A stretch of 64,000 bases of DNA, from positions 1 through 64,000 of the forward strand of contig CAYFFG010000008.1 in the NCBI GenBank assembly GCA_964342355.1, read 5' to 3'. The stretch comes from Hirschia sp964342355 (GTDB taxonomy: Bacteria; Pseudomonadota; Alphaproteobacteria; Caulobacterales; Hyphomonadaceae). The notes below the pieces were generated by a model. The model was not told the DNA's origin and did no database searches. It was given only the letters and a program-made list of their open reading frames with translations. A program made the translations under genes and the position numbers. How positions within the stretch are numbered: position 1 is the stretch's first letter; each line of letters starts with the position of its first letter. Shown here one piece after another: positions 18,118-27,622 of the stretch.

Positions 18118-19419
18118 ATGGAATGGGGCTGGGATAACGCGCGCGCCATGATTGGAATATTGGCAATTGTCGCGATCGCTTGGGCGCTGTCGGAGAAACG
18201 GTCTCTTTTTCCAAGGAAAGTTGTAATCGGCGCCATACTTCTGCAGTTTGTATTTGCGCTGACCTTGTTTGGGTTACCTAAGTTATTTGGTATTGATAGC
18301 TTTTTTGGTGAGGGCGACAAACCAAACGGATTTGTTCAACTTCTTCAGGATTCAACACGGGCAGGAACAAGTTTCGTGTTTGGGTATGTAGGAGACAACA
18401 CTAGTTTTCCGGTAGAAGAAATTGGTCAAGGCGGGCCACCGCCTCTATTCTTTTTCCAGATACTTCCGCTTGTCATTGTGGTTGCAGCTCTTTCCGCCAT
18501 GCTTTGGCATTGGGGAATTTTGCGATTAATCACACGTGCGTTTGCTTATGTGTTTTCCCGTGCAATGGGATTGGGGGGAGCAACCAGTCTGGCTGTGTCT
18601 GCGAACATTTTCATGGGGATGACGGAAGCGCCTGTTCTTGTAAAACCGTACATTAAGGGCATGACGCGGTCAGAAATATTCATTCTGATGACGTCAGGTT
18701 TTGCCACCATCGCAGGGTCAGTGCTGATAATCTATGTATCCTTTTTAGAGGGCGTCCTTTCCAATCCGCTTGCTCAGCTGTTGACCGCGTCTTTTATGGC
18801 GGCGCCGGCAGCAGTGGCTCTCGCGTTGACGCTCGTGCCGGAACAAACTGAGCCACAATCGCGTGCGCATGACCCTGACTTTACGTATCAATCTACGATG
18901 GATGCGTTTGCAACGGGCGCATCAGACGGGATGAAAATTGTCCTCAACATTGCAACCATGCTTATCGCTGCTTTGGCATTACTGTATATGATCAATGCCT
19001 TATTGGGCATGCTGCCAATCGGTATTGCTGGAGAACCACTATCCATTCAGTTGATGCTTGGCTGGATTTTTTCACCATTGATGTGGTTGATTGGCGTGCC
19101 GTGGGAAGAAGCACAGACTGCTGGTTCCTTGATGGGTGTTAAAACTGTGTTGACCGAATTTGTGGCGTTTATTGATCTGTCATCAGTTCCCGAAGACCAA
19201 TTGAGCGAGCGTTCTCGTATCATCACAGCACACGCTATTTGTGGGTTTGCCAACTTTGGTTCGATTGGAATTTTGATTGGCGGGTTGTCCATCATTGAGC
19301 CAGAACGTCGCGATATTTTCCTGTCACTCGCATGGAAGACATTGCTTGCAGGCACGTTGGCGACATGTATGTCCGGAGCGGTAGTGGGCGTGTTGCCGGA
19401 GGCTTTGTTCATCAAGTAA
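18118..19419 (+). CDS. Concentrative nucleoside transporter (NupC/CNT family)
   Basis: 433 residues with about ten membrane segments. Na+ or H+ symport of nucleosides across the inner membrane. Order: N-terminal CNT domain (about 9-84), gate domain (about 105-205) with NIFMGMTEAPVLVKPYI and MTSGFATIAGSVLIIYVS, and C-terminal domain (about 215-430) containing CGFANFGSIGILIGGLS. These are the ligand and ion-site motifs of the family. An AAGGA ribosome binding site precedes the ATG. It is followed 36 bases later by a TonB receptor in the same direction, suggesting a nucleoside uptake pair. Confidence 0.93.
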   Translation: MEWGWDNARAMIGILAIVAIAWALSEKRSLFPRKVVIGAILLQFVFALTLFGLPKLFGIDSFFGEGDKPNGFVQLLQDSTRAGTSFVFGYVGDNTSFPVEEIGQGGPPPLFFFQILPLVIVVAALSAMLWHWGILRLITRAFAYVFSRAMGLGGATSLAVSANIFMGMTEAPVLVKPYIKGMTRSEIFILMTSGFATIAGSVLIIYVSFLEGVLSNPLAQLLTASFMAAPAAVALALTLVPEQTEPQSRAHDPDFTYQSTMDAFATGASDGMKIVLNIATMLIAALALLYMINALLGMLPIGIAGEPLSIQLMLGWIFSPLMWLIGVPWEEAQTAGSLMGVKTVLTEFVAFIDLSSVPEDQLSERSRIITAHAICGFANFGSIGILIGGLSIIEPERRDIFLSLAWKTLLAGTLATCMSGAVVGVLPEALFIK

Positions 19420-19455
19420 AGCACGCGGAAAATAATAAAAAATCAAACTGGGAGA

Positions 19456-21531
19456 ATGGGACGCCTCATGTTGGTTCGATCCTCAATGTCACTTGCATCT
19501 GCTTGGGTGCTGCTATCGCCATTGGCGCAAGCTCAATCAGCGACGACAGAAAGCTTTGAGAATAACACTTCAGATAAGTTGAGCGTTATCGAAATATATG
19601 GTGACCGCTCAATTGAAGCGCCTGGTGCATATGTTCGTGTTGATCAGGAACAAATTGAGCAGATTGGTGCTGATCATCCAGCAGAAGTGTTGAATGCGAC
19701 CCCTGGGGTGAACGTTCAGATAAACTCCGGTCAGGAACATCTGATAGCATTGCGATCGCCAGTGTTCACTGGGGGCGCAGGGCAAGGAAGTTTTCTGCTC
19801 TTGGAAAACGGCACACCAGTAAGAGCGCCAGCTTTTGGAAATGTGAACGCACTTTTCGAAATCCATCATGAGCTTGCGGATGAAATTGAAATTGTTCGTG
19901 GGCCGGGATCTGCCAAGTACGGATCAAATGCGGTTCATGGGCTATTCAATTTCCTACATTCCACTCCAAGCGAAACTGAACCAGGATACATCGCTACATT
20001 TAGTGCTTCGACACTGGAGAGATACAAAGCGGACGCTTCGGTGTCAGGGCCTTCCAACCGTTTAGATGTTTCTTTTCATCATGATGCGGGTTGGCGCGAA
20101 GCTTCTGGTATCGACATGCAAAAGCTTACATTTGCGAACGAGACTGATATAGGTCGCTGGAATGTCGTGACGACGATTACTGGTGTGAACCTGAATCAGG
20201 AAACCGCGACATTCATTCAGGGTGAAGATGCCTACGAGAATAAGGACCTGTCTAAAACAAATAGTGCGCCGGAAGCATTTCGAGATGCTAGTTCGATCCG
20301 GGCGCATTCATGGATCCGCACGCGATTCAAAACAGGCGAGTTATCATTTGCGCCTTATCTTATTCATCAGGAGATGGAGTTTTTACAACATTTCCTGCCT
20401 TATGAGGGCTTGGAAGAAAACGGACATGACAGTGCGGGGCTGAATACCAGGTATTCCGACTATTCAAATCCTGCCTTCAAGTGGATTATCGGTGCGGATT
20501 TTAACTGGGCGGACGGGTATCTTAAGGAAACACAAGAGCGTGAAGGGTTTAGTTTTGGCCCGGATGGACCGACTGGACCGACTTTTCCGCAGGGTGTCCA
20601 TTATGATTATGATGTTGAGACAATCAGTGCGGCGGCTTTCGGAGAGATTATCTGGATGCCGATAGAGAGTTTTTCCGTTCTGGCGGGGTTGCGCGTTGAA
20701 GAACACGAATATGATTATCAAACCAACACCCAAGTAGGGTCGTTTGGTCGTTTTCTTGTGGTTGAAGACCGCACAGATGAGTTTGAATTATTTACGCCGA
20801 AACTTGGCGTTGATTATGCGCTGGACGATGAAAGGACGATCTTTGCAAATGTAGCCCGCGGACAACGTGCGCCTCAAGCAAGTGATTTGTATCGCCTTCA
20901 GGAAAATCAACAAGCGGGCGAAATAAAAGTTGAAACGCTCGATAGTTTTGAGGTTGGGGTAAGGAGAAAGTCTCTGAGTTCGGGCCTTTCTTATGAGATT
21001 GCTGCGTTCGTGATGGAAAAGCGTAACTTCTTTTTCCGAGATGCTAATAGGTTGAATATGCCTTTCGGTCGCACCGATCATTGGGGGGTGGAAAGCAGTC
21101 TATCATACGACTGGAATAATGGTTGGAATGCTTCCGGTCAGGTGTCTTATGCTGAACACACTTATGACTTTACGCGTGTTGTTGATAATGTAGCTGAGCG
21201 CATTGTAGCAGGTGCGGAGGTGGACACCGCGCCTAAATGGTTAGCAGATATGTCGCTGTCTTATGAGGGGCAGAAATTAGCTGCTTACGTTGATTTGGAA
21301 TATATTGGCGAATACTACACAAACGCCGCGAACACAGCGAGTTATGACGGCCACATTGTGGTTGATTTAGGTGGTCGTTACGCGCTTAATGAGCGAGTAG
21401 AGGTCTTTACGCGTTTATCGAACCTGTTGGACGAGCGGTACGCGGATAGGGCGGATTTTGCATTTGGACAGGATCGATACTTTCCGGGCGAACCACGCAA
21501 TCTAAGACTTGGTCTTAGAATCAAAGGATAG
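19456..21531 (+). CDS. TonB-dependent receptor, probably paired with the nucleoside permease
   Basis: 691 residues. A signal peptide ends near LSPLAQAQ, then a short linker, a plug domain (about 50-165: LNATPGVNVQINSGQEH, IEIVRGPGSAKYGSNAVHG) and a 22-strand-type barrel, ending in YFPGEPRNLRLGLRIKG. The start is ambiguous: ATG at 19456 has GGGAG very close, while ATG at 19468 has a longer spacing. The 36-base gap to nupC suggests one transcript; a nucleoside or nucleotide substrate is an inference from this context. It converges with the methyltransferase gene at 21540, 8 bases away. Confidence 0.92.
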   Translation: MGRLMLVRSSMSLASAWVLLSPLAQAQSATTESFENNTSDKLSVIEIYGDRSIEAPGAYVRVDQEQIEQIGADHPAEVLNATPGVNVQINSGQEHLIALRSPVFTGGAGQGSFLLLENGTPVRAPAFGNVNALFEIHHELADEIEIVRGPGSAKYGSNAVHGLFNFLHSTPSETEPGYIATFSASTLERYKADASVSGPSNRLDVSFHHDAGWREASGIDMQKLTFANETDIGRWNVVTTITGVNLNQETATFIQGEDAYENKDLSKTNSAPEAFRDASSIRAHSWIRTRFKTGELSFAPYLIHQEMEFLQHFLPYEGLEENGHDSAGLNTRYSDYSNPAFKWIIGADFNWADGYLKETQEREGFSFGPDGPTGPTFPQGVHYDYDVETISAAAFGEIIWMPIESFSVLAGLRVEEHEYDYQTNTQVGSFGRFLVVEDRTDEFELFTPKLGVDYALDDERTIFANVARGQRAPQASDLYRLQENQQAGEIKVETLDSFEVGVRRKSLSSGLSYEIAAFVMEKRNFFFRDANRLNMPFGRTDHWGVESSLSYDWNNGWNASGQVSYAEHTYDFTRVVDNVAERIVAGAEVDTAPKWLADMSLSYEGQKLAAYVDLEYIGEYYTNAANTASYDGHIVVDLGGRYALNERVEVFTRLSNLLDERYADRADFAFGQDRYFPGEPRNLRLGLRIKG

Positions 21532-21539
21532 AGCTGCGC

Positions 21540-22454
21540 CTATTCAAGGTCCTTTGCCCATCGCGCATACACGGCGGTGGGCAACTCAAAACCTCGCGCT
21601 TGTTCCTTGATAGTCATCTCGCCCCATTCTAATGCGCCGCCACATCCTGCTAATGATGACGCGAGAGCTTGTCCTATAGCGATATAAGATAGACGAACGG
21701 CATATATTGTCAGGATCACGAACAGAGGATCGTCTGACAGCACGTTACGTACAAGCTGCAGTAGTTCTTTTAAACCTTCATCCAGTTGCCAGACTTCTTT
21801 TTTGGGGCCGCGGCCGTATTTGGGCGGATCTAAAATAATGCCATCATAGCGGCGGCCTCGGCGTTCCTCACGACGTAGAAACTTCAACGCATCGTCACAA
21901 ATCCATCTAATCGTCTGGTCATTAAGGCCGGAAAGGTCCTGATTTTCCTTGCCATATCCGATGGATTTGGGGGAAGCGTCCAGATGAACAACTTCAGCGC
22001 CCGCTTGCGCGCAGGCTAACGACATTACCCCAGTGTATCCAAACAGATTCAAAACGCGCGTTGGGCGGTTTGCTTTTCGTATTTTATCTGCAGCCCATCG
22101 CCAGTGAACGGAATGTTCTGGAAATAAGCCCATATGGCGAAATGCGGCGCAGCGCGCCTGTATCGTTAAGCTGTTCCATTGTAATTTCCAGCTTTCGGGG
22201 AGTGGAGCGCCGGAAAATTTCCATGCGCCTCGGTCCTCATCATCGCCACTTGTGAAAACGCCGCTCGTTCTCCACGACTCAACTGGATTTTGAGGTGGCC
22301 AAAGTGCCTGAGCATCTGGTCGATCAAAGGTAAACTTACCAAATCGTTCCAACTTACGGCCATTACCGCTGTCTAAAAGCGCATAATCTTGCCAGTCATC
22401 AGAGCTTAGTAGTTTGAACTGTCCAGATGGCGTTTCATTAGTGGGCGCCGTCAT
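21540..22454 (-). CDS. Class I SAM-dependent methyltransferase (RlmI-like, PF10672 type)
   Basis: 304 residues. The Rossmann SAM-binding motif NLFGYTGVMSLACAQAGAEV (about 137-156) and catalytic-loop DPPKYGRG (about 205) match the rRNA large-subunit methyltransferase group related to RlmI/RlmK. The N-terminal PUA domain of full-length RlmI is not evident, and the acceptor base is not assigned. It overlaps the upstream SpoU-type methyltransferase by 17 bases, so two RNA-modifying enzymes are co-transcribed. Confidence 0.85.
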   Translation of the reverse strand: MTAPTNETPSGQFKLLSSDDWQDYALLDSGNGRKLERFGKFTFDRPDAQALWPPQNPVESWRTSGVFTSGDDEDRGAWKFSGAPLPESWKLQWNSLTIQARCAAFRHMGLFPEHSVHWRWAADKIRKANRPTRVLNLFGYTGVMSLACAQAGAEVVHLDASPKSIGYGKENQDLSGLNDQTIRWICDDALKFLRREERRGRRYDGIILDPPKYGRGPKKEVWQLDEGLKELLQLVRNVLSDDPLFVILTIYAVRLSYIAIGQALASSLAGCGGALEWGEMTIKEQARGFELPTAVYARWAKDLE

Positions 22455-23262
22455 ATCCAGCCTCCTTCCAGATCTGATACGTCATGATTGCTGTGGCTTG
22501 CGCAAGGTTCAAACTATCTGCGGCGCCTGCCATAGGAATACGTACGAGCGTATCGCACTCCTTCTCGTTTTCCGAAGGGATGCCAGACTGTTCATTTCCC
22601 ATAAGGAGAATGGTCCGGTCCGTGTATTTTGCCATATCGTGGCGACAATCCCCGTTAATTGATGCGGCTATCATTTGGGCGCCGGTTCGGGTGCGCCATT
22701 CGCAAAGATCGTTGAAATGGCATTCAACCACTTTTACCGAGAACAGGGCTCCCATGGTGGCGCGCACACATTCTACAGAAAATGGATCACAACAGTTATC
22801 AACCAGAATGACCCCAGCGACGCCAGCAGCGTCTGCTGTCCTTAGAATAGTCCCCAGATTACCTGGGTCTCTGACTTCAAAAAGCGCGATAAAGCGTGCG
22901 GTGCCAGTGCTCTCAAGTTGTTCGAGTGTTGAATGTTTTTGTTCGAACGCAGCGATGACGGTTTGCGCATTGTCCTTGCGTGAAACCGAAGACAGCAATT
23001 TGGGTGTGGTCGTTAAAATGCGGGCGCCGAGCTTTTCTGCAATTTCGAGCGTGTGATCAATTTCGCCAGTTGCTAGTTTGTCAGATGAAACCAAGACGAT
23101 TTTTGGAGACCAGCCAAATTTCAACGCTTCTCGCAAATGGCGCTCGCCTTCGGATATGAACAGACCAGAATCTAGTCGGATTTTCTTTCTATCCAGGCCT
23201 CGCAGGAGTTTAATTGTTGGGTTTGACGAGCTTGTGATGTGCTCGTAACGCGCGTGCGTCAT
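22438..23262 (-). CDS. TrmH/SpoU family RNA 2'-O-methyltransferase
   Basis: 274 residues. An N-terminal substrate-binding domain (about 5-100; ISEGERHLREALK) precedes the SPOUT knot domain with its three motifs: RDPGNLGTILRTADAAG, GNEQSGIP and IPMAGAADSLNLAQATAI. These enzymes methylate ribose 2'-OH in rRNA or tRNA; the target (for example a 23S guanosine) cannot be fixed from sequence. It overlaps the RlmI-like gene by 17 bases. Confidence 0.92.
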   Translation of the reverse strand: MTHARYEHITSSSNPTIKLLRGLDRKKIRLDSGLFISEGERHLREALKFGWSPKIVLVSSDKLATGEIDHTLEIAEKLGARILTTTPKLLSSVSRKDNAQTVIAAFEQKHSTLEQLESTGTARFIALFEVRDPGNLGTILRTADAAGVAGVILVDNCCDPFSVECVRATMGALFSVKVVECHFNDLCEWRTRTGAQMIAASINGDCRHDMAKYTDRTILLMGNEQSGIPSENEKECDTLVRIPMAGAADSLNLAQATAIMTYQIWKEAGYDGAH

Positions 23263-23400
23263 TTATTAAATGTCTCCTGGAACGCGAAACTCGCTGTGAA
23301 AATTCATATCCGCAGTATGATAGGTAAGCTGTGGACATTTTCTCACGCACACGCGTGTGTATTCTTATTTTAATTTCGGTTCTTCATTCCCAATCAAACC

Positions 23401-24465
23401 ATGACGCGATCTGACTACATAAAAGCAAAGCATAGGGCCAACAGGAAACGCTTGTTTTTCGCTGGGTTAATCAGCGTTTTATTCATCATGGCGTGCGTCG
23501 TCTACCTTGGGATAACAACAGCGACAAGGTTGGAAGCAAAGATATATCAGGAAGCGAAAAACGCATTGGTGTCAGGCGGACATAATTGGGCGGAAATTGA
23601 AGTAGACGGGCAGACAATCAGGCTTTCAGGATATGCCTCATCTCAGACTGAAGTTGAAAGTGCTGAGATCGCTGTTTTGACATCGTTAGGACCGGGCGGT
23701 GTGGTAAGCGGCGGCGTAACCAAGGTGCTTAATCAATCAGAGGTCGTGTCGATAGCAGCCCCATATTTTTGGCGAGCAGACAAACAAGAAGGGTTTGTCA
23801 CTTTCTCTGGATACGTTTCATCCCGCACAGAAAAGAAAGAGATATTCGACGCAGCATATCGTTCGTTTCCGGGCAGAGTCATTGATAATTCCGAATTTGC
23901 GCAAGGTGCGCCAACAGATGTGGATTGGGCGTCTGCAGCACGTTTTGGGCTGGAGCAGTTAAACGGCCTGGAAACGGGATATGTTGAGCTGACAGATGAT
24001 GCAATCAGGATCACAGGAGATGCAGCTAGCATGTCTGCAATGGATCAAATTGCCGAAGCTGCTTTGGGCGCATCACATTCATTGGTGGTGATAACAAATA
24101 TCACAGGTCCTTATCATTGGGCCGCAACGATTGAGGCAGATCAGTTGTCCATGACCGGAAACATCCCGGATATTGTTGCGCGAGACCTGTTTTATAATTT
24201 AGCCCAATTTAAGTTTGAAGGGCCGGTGAAGGATCACATGGCGATTGGAGGAGAAGTTGGGTGGACTGATCAAGCTGTTTTAATGCTCGATTATTTCACT
24301 CAGTTTGAAAGCGGAGAATTGTACCTTGAGAGGGGTGTCTTCCATCTAACAGGCGAGGTTGAGAAGAACCTCTATGCAAGCATGCTAGAAGGGCTCTCCG
24401 AACTGCCGCCTAACTTTCAGTTGGATGTGGATGTGATTGCAAAACGCGAAAGGGTGACACAATGA
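23401..24465 (+). CDS. Membrane-anchored protein with repeated BON-like segments
   Basis: 354 residues. A basic cytoplasmic N-terminus (KAKHRANRKRLFF), one membrane span (about 18-38), then a periplasmic region built of about five short repeats. They alternate in type: IEVDGQTIRLSGYASSQTE, APYFWRADKQEGFVTFSGY, VELTDDAIRITGDAAS, GPYHWAATIEADQLSMTGN and LYLERGVFHLTGEV. This resembles the BON-like segments before OmpA domains in alphaproteobacterial OmpA/BON proteins, but no OmpA domain follows. The start has no clear ribosome binding site. It overlaps the next gene by four bases (ATGA), so the two products probably work together. Function is unknown. Confidence 0.8.
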   Translation: MTRSDYIKAKHRANRKRLFFAGLISVLFIMACVVYLGITTATRLEAKIYQEAKNALVSGGHNWAEIEVDGQTIRLSGYASSQTEVESAEIAVLTSLGPGGVVSGGVTKVLNQSEVVSIAAPYFWRADKQEGFVTFSGYVSSRTEKKEIFDAAYRSFPGRVIDNSEFAQGAPTDVDWASAARFGLEQLNGLETGYVELTDDAIRITGDAASMSAMDQIAEAALGASHSLVVITNITGPYHWAATIEADQLSMTGNIPDIVARDLFYNLAQFKFEGPVKDHMAIGGEVGWTDQAVLMLDYFTQFESGELYLERGVFHLTGEVEKNLYASMLEGLSELPPNFQLDVDVIAKRERVTQ

Positions 24466-26180
24466 TATGGTTGGTGTCCCAAATTCTATTTTGGATTTTG
24501 CTGGCTGCAGGTTTCGGCGGACTGATAGGATGGGCATTGTGCGGGTATGCCTCGCAGCTTAGCCCTGCTGAAGCGCCAACTGAAGCCAATCAAACAGAGA
24601 GATTGGATGACGTAAACACAGTCACCGAACAGGCCAATGAACAGGTTCGTGCGCTTCTGCAGGAAGTGGAACATCACCGAGATGAAAATAGTGGCCTAAG
24701 AGCAAAGCTTGCCGTTGTAGAAGCAGCAATTGAACGACAGTCTGTGCCGCCTGAAGCAAATGCTGCGACTTGCGACAACTGGCGCCTGAGATTTCTGGAA
24801 TCACGAAATACGTATTTGGAAAATAAGCTCGGTCAATACGAAAAAATCCCTACTTTCCTTGGGCAAAAGGATGGGGAACCGATAGTCGATTCTGAGATCG
24901 AGCTTACGAAGTTAAAGTGGCGAAATCGTTATCTGGAAGCTCGGACATCTTATCTGCTTGAGTGTCTGCCGCGTAACCAGTTTGGGCATATTCCATTACA
25001 AGACAGAGCAAATGGCGTTTCTCAGCCCCAATCTTGGGACGAAGAATTAGAACATGACCGAATTAGCGCAGCTGCGCTGAGGCGACGCGAGCGTATCGGA
25101 TTGCTATCGACGGGGGCGTTTGGCGCTGCGCCAGCGAAATCTGATCAAAATTCAGAACAATCCCTCATTTGGCGAAACAGGTATCTAGAAGGCCGTGTGC
25201 GATATCTTGAAGAAGAGAACAGGTTATTCGGAGATTCAGTCGTAGCAGATAAACCATGCGCTGAGCACCCAACAGATGATAACGAGTATGGCGCCTCCGC
25301 TATCGAAACCCAGCCTCAAGACCAGCTGAACTGGCGTTCCAGATACCTAGAGGAACGACTGCAACTCCTTGAGAAGGAGCTGAAAGTCGCCAGAGAACAA
25401 GCGGCTAATGCGGGAAATAAAACGGCCATCAACGATACAATGGCTCAGGAACGCCTATCATGGCGAATGAGATACTTAGAATTTAAACTCAATAGATTTT
25501 CAATAGCGGAACAAGAGAATAAAACTCTTAGCAATGAAGCTGTTTCGCCTGGATTTGAATTGGTTCCGGGTGAGGAGCGGCTGGAGTGGAGAAACAAATA
25601 TCTGTCTCTTTGCCTGATGCATGCCAAAACCAATATAGATTCAACAGATAAATTTATTTACCGAGATAAAACTGAGCAAGTTGATCTTCGCAATCAATAC
25701 CTGGAAAGCAAGCTGAAATACGTCAGCTCTCGATCGCTTCCGAAAATTTCTCCGCTTAGTCGCGGAAATTCCTCCGTTTTGTCATCGCGAGGCGAAACGC
25801 AAGAGAAGTCAGTTTCGGACATTACACTGTCAGATCTGACGATCGTGACAAGTCATTCGCCTTCAGCATCTTTTTTGAAACAGATGCAATTGAGTGAAGA
25901 TTATGTAGAGGGTGATTCTGCAACAGGGCGACCAGCCTCTCTGTCGGCTCCTTCAACGGGAAATAAGGACGATCTCAAACGTATTTCCGGTGTCGGTCCG
26001 AAGATTGAGAAAACACTTAATGGTCTAGGAGTTTATTACTTCCGCCAGATAGCCGAATGGACAGATGATGAAATGAATTGGGTAAATGGATATCTGTCGT
26101 TTAAGGGGCGCATTCAACGGGACAAGTGGGTCGATCAATGTCTGAATTTAGTCGATGCAACCGTGCAGGAAAAAGTCTGA
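24462..26180 (+). CDS. Membrane protein with seven WRxRYLE repeats and a C-terminal helix-hairpin-helix
   Basis: 572 residues. An N-terminal membrane span (about 3-25) is followed by an acidic, coiled-coil-like cytoplasmic or periplasmic region. A motif of the form W-R-x-R-Y-L-E-x4-Y-L occurs at residues 107, 153, 237, 291, 334 and 376, with a degenerate copy at about 408 (DLRNQYLESKLKYV). Spacers are 43 to 84 residues and unlike each other. A low-complexity serine-rich linker leads to a C-terminal helix-hairpin-helix (about 503-563: LKRISGVGPKIEKTLNGLG, then FKGRIQRDKWVDQ), a domain often seen at the C-terminus of alphaproteobacterial proteins. I do not recognise a family for the repeats. 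Four-base overlap with the BON-like gene upstream. Confidence 0.85.
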   Translation: MIWLVSQILFWILLAAGFGGLIGWALCGYASQLSPAEAPTEANQTERLDDVNTVTEQANEQVRALLQEVEHHRDENSGLRAKLAVVEAAIERQSVPPEANAATCDNWRLRFLESRNTYLENKLGQYEKIPTFLGQKDGEPIVDSEIELTKLKWRNRYLEARTSYLLECLPRNQFGHIPLQDRANGVSQPQSWDEELEHDRISAAALRRRERIGLLSTGAFGAAPAKSDQNSEQSLIWRNRYLEGRVRYLEEENRLFGDSVVADKPCAEHPTDDNEYGASAIETQPQDQLNWRSRYLEERLQLLEKELKVAREQAANAGNKTAINDTMAQERLSWRMRYLEFKLNRFSIAEQENKTLSNEAVSPGFELVPGEERLEWRNKYLSLCLMHAKTNIDSTDKFIYRDKTEQVDLRNQYLESKLKYVSSRSLPKISPLSRGNSSVLSSRGETQEKSVSDITLSDLTIVTSHSPSASFLKQMQLSEDYVEGDSATGRPASLSAPSTGNKDDLKRISGVGPKIEKTLNGLGVYYFRQIAEWTDDEMNWVNGYLSFKGRIQRDKWVDQCLNLVDATVQEKV

Positions 26181-26184
26181 ACGT

Positions 26185-26583
26185 TCAGTTCTTGGATTTG
26201 TGCGAAAGTACCGCAGCGTTTGCTTCCCAGTGAACCCCGTCGAATTGGTTGACTTGGACGCTTTCAAAATCGTTTGGGTTATCTAAGCATCGCCAAGTAA
26301 CCGCGCGTCCATCAGGGTTGGATCGTGGTATATAGAAGCTTTTGACACCGCAATAACGACAGAACAAATGCTGTGCGACGCCTGTGTTGAAGGTATACGT
26401 TATTAAGTCTTTCTCACCTTTGATCAGTTCGAAGTTTGATGCGGGGACGATAATGTGAGCGTTTTGAGACATAAGGCAGATTGAGCAGTTACAATCTTCC
26501 ACTTCAATTCTTGCTGCTAGCGCGACTTTAAATCGAACGCGTTTGCAGTGGCATCCGCCTTCTTTCCAGGCTTTCGCATCCAT
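26185..26583 (-). CDS. GFA/CENP-V family zinc protein
   Basis: About 132 residues with the family's cysteine pattern: GGCHCKRVRF, DCNCSIC and FCRYCGVKSFYIPRS, which bind two zinc ions. Members include glutathione-dependent formaldehyde-activating enzyme, but most are of unknown substrate. The ATG at 26583 lies one base after the meaB stop with GGTGG upstream; an ATG at 26598 inside meaB is the alternative. It ends 4 bases from the convergent HhH protein gene. Whether it contributes to propionyl-CoA metabolism is unknown. Confidence 0.87.
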   Translation of the reverse strand: MDAKAWKEGGCHCKRVRFKVALAARIEVEDCNCSICLMSQNAHIIVPASNFELIKGEKDLITYTFNTGVAQHLFCRYCGVKSFYIPRSNPDGRAVTWRCLDNPNDFESVQVNQFDGVHWEANAAVLSHKSKN

Positions 26584-26584
26584 T

Positions 26585-27577
26585 TCAGCCACCAACATTT
26601 TCGTGCTTCAAAAAAGCATCAAGGAGTTGATCTGCAGCGGCGCTGGCAGGAATGCGGCCGGTCGCAACATCTGCTCGTAAGCCCATAGAGAGTTGCTTAA
26701 CAGAAGGGTGCCGGGCAAAAGCAGCCGATAATCCGTCTGAGATCAGTTCATCCATCCAGCGGATTTGTTGTTCGCTGCGGCGACGGGCGAAAGAACCAGA
26801 CGCAGTTGTCTTGTTCTTGTGTAGCTCCAACGTTTCCCAGAGTTCCGAAAGCCCGTCTCCGGTTTCTCCACTGATTGTAATCACCGGAGGATCCCAGGAC
26901 GTATCAACTGGCTCGAGGATGTGCATGGCGTTGCGATAATGCGATGCTGCGCGTTTAGCTGCTTTGGGGTCAATATCACTTTTGTTGACAGCGATAAGGT
27001 CAGCGACCTCCAAGACGCCCTTTTTTATGCCCTGCAATTCGTCTCCCGCGTTCGGCAGCATTAAGACGAGGAAGATGTCGACCATATCAGCGACGACCGT
27101 TTCTGATTGCCCGACACCCACGGTTTCGACGAGAATGACATCGTATCCGCCTGCTTCACAGAGTAGAAGCGTTTCGCGCGTTTTCCGCGCAACGCCGCCA
27201 AGCGTGTCGCCAGCAGGTGAGGGGCGTACAAAAGCATTTTGGTCTGTCGATAAACGCTCCATACGGGTCTTGTCGCCAAGGATAGAACCGCCCGAGCGAC
27301 GAGACGTCGGATCAACTGCCAGAACAGCAACTTTCAATCCCAGGCCTGTTAGCATCGAGCCAAATGCGTCGATGAAGGTTGATTTTCCAACACCAGGCAC
27401 GCCGGTAATGCCGATACGCCGGGCGCCTCCCGTTTTTGGCATAACGTCAGCGAGGAGTTTTCGAGCTTCCTGCTGATGATCGACACGCTTGGATTCAACG
27501 CGTGTGATGGCGCGAGCTAGACCAGCGCGTGTCGCTAATATCTCTGGGGTCAGAGTTGGGGGCTTTGTACTGGTCAT
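26585..27577 (-). CDS. meaB: Methylmalonyl-CoA mutase chaperone GTPase MeaB (ArgK family)
   Basis: 330 residues. A SIMIBI-class GTPase that gates and protects adenosylcobalamin-loaded methylmalonyl-CoA mutase. Walker A ITGVPGVGKSTFID, switch ILVETVGVGQSE, and nucleotide-specificity NKSD (LIAVNKSDID) are present. The family's C-terminal dimerisation arm is present. It follows mutB and a small acidic protein gene in the same direction, the usual operon for MeaB. Confidence 0.95.
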   Translation of the reverse strand: MTSTKPPTLTPEILATRAGLARAITRVESKRVDHQQEARKLLADVMPKTGGARRIGITGVPGVGKSTFIDAFGSMLTGLGLKVAVLAVDPTSRRSGGSILGDKTRMERLSTDQNAFVRPSPAGDTLGGVARKTRETLLLCEAGGYDVILVETVGVGQSETVVADMVDIFLVLMLPNAGDELQGIKKGVLEVADLIAVNKSDIDPKAAKRAASHYRNAMHILEPVDTSWDPPVITISGETGDGLSELWETLELHKNKTTASGSFARRRSEQQIRWMDELISDGLSAAFARHPSVKQLSMGLRADVATGRIPASAAADQLLDAFLKHENVGG

Positions 27578-27622
27578 TGTGATGGGGTAACTACGGGTCT
27601 TCTTACAGGAGGTGTTTGGGAG

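Noticed and set aside
22484..23056. 190-codon plus-strand frame opposite the SpoU methyltransferase
   Set aside because: Antisense shadow; the minus-strand frame has all three SPOUT motifs.
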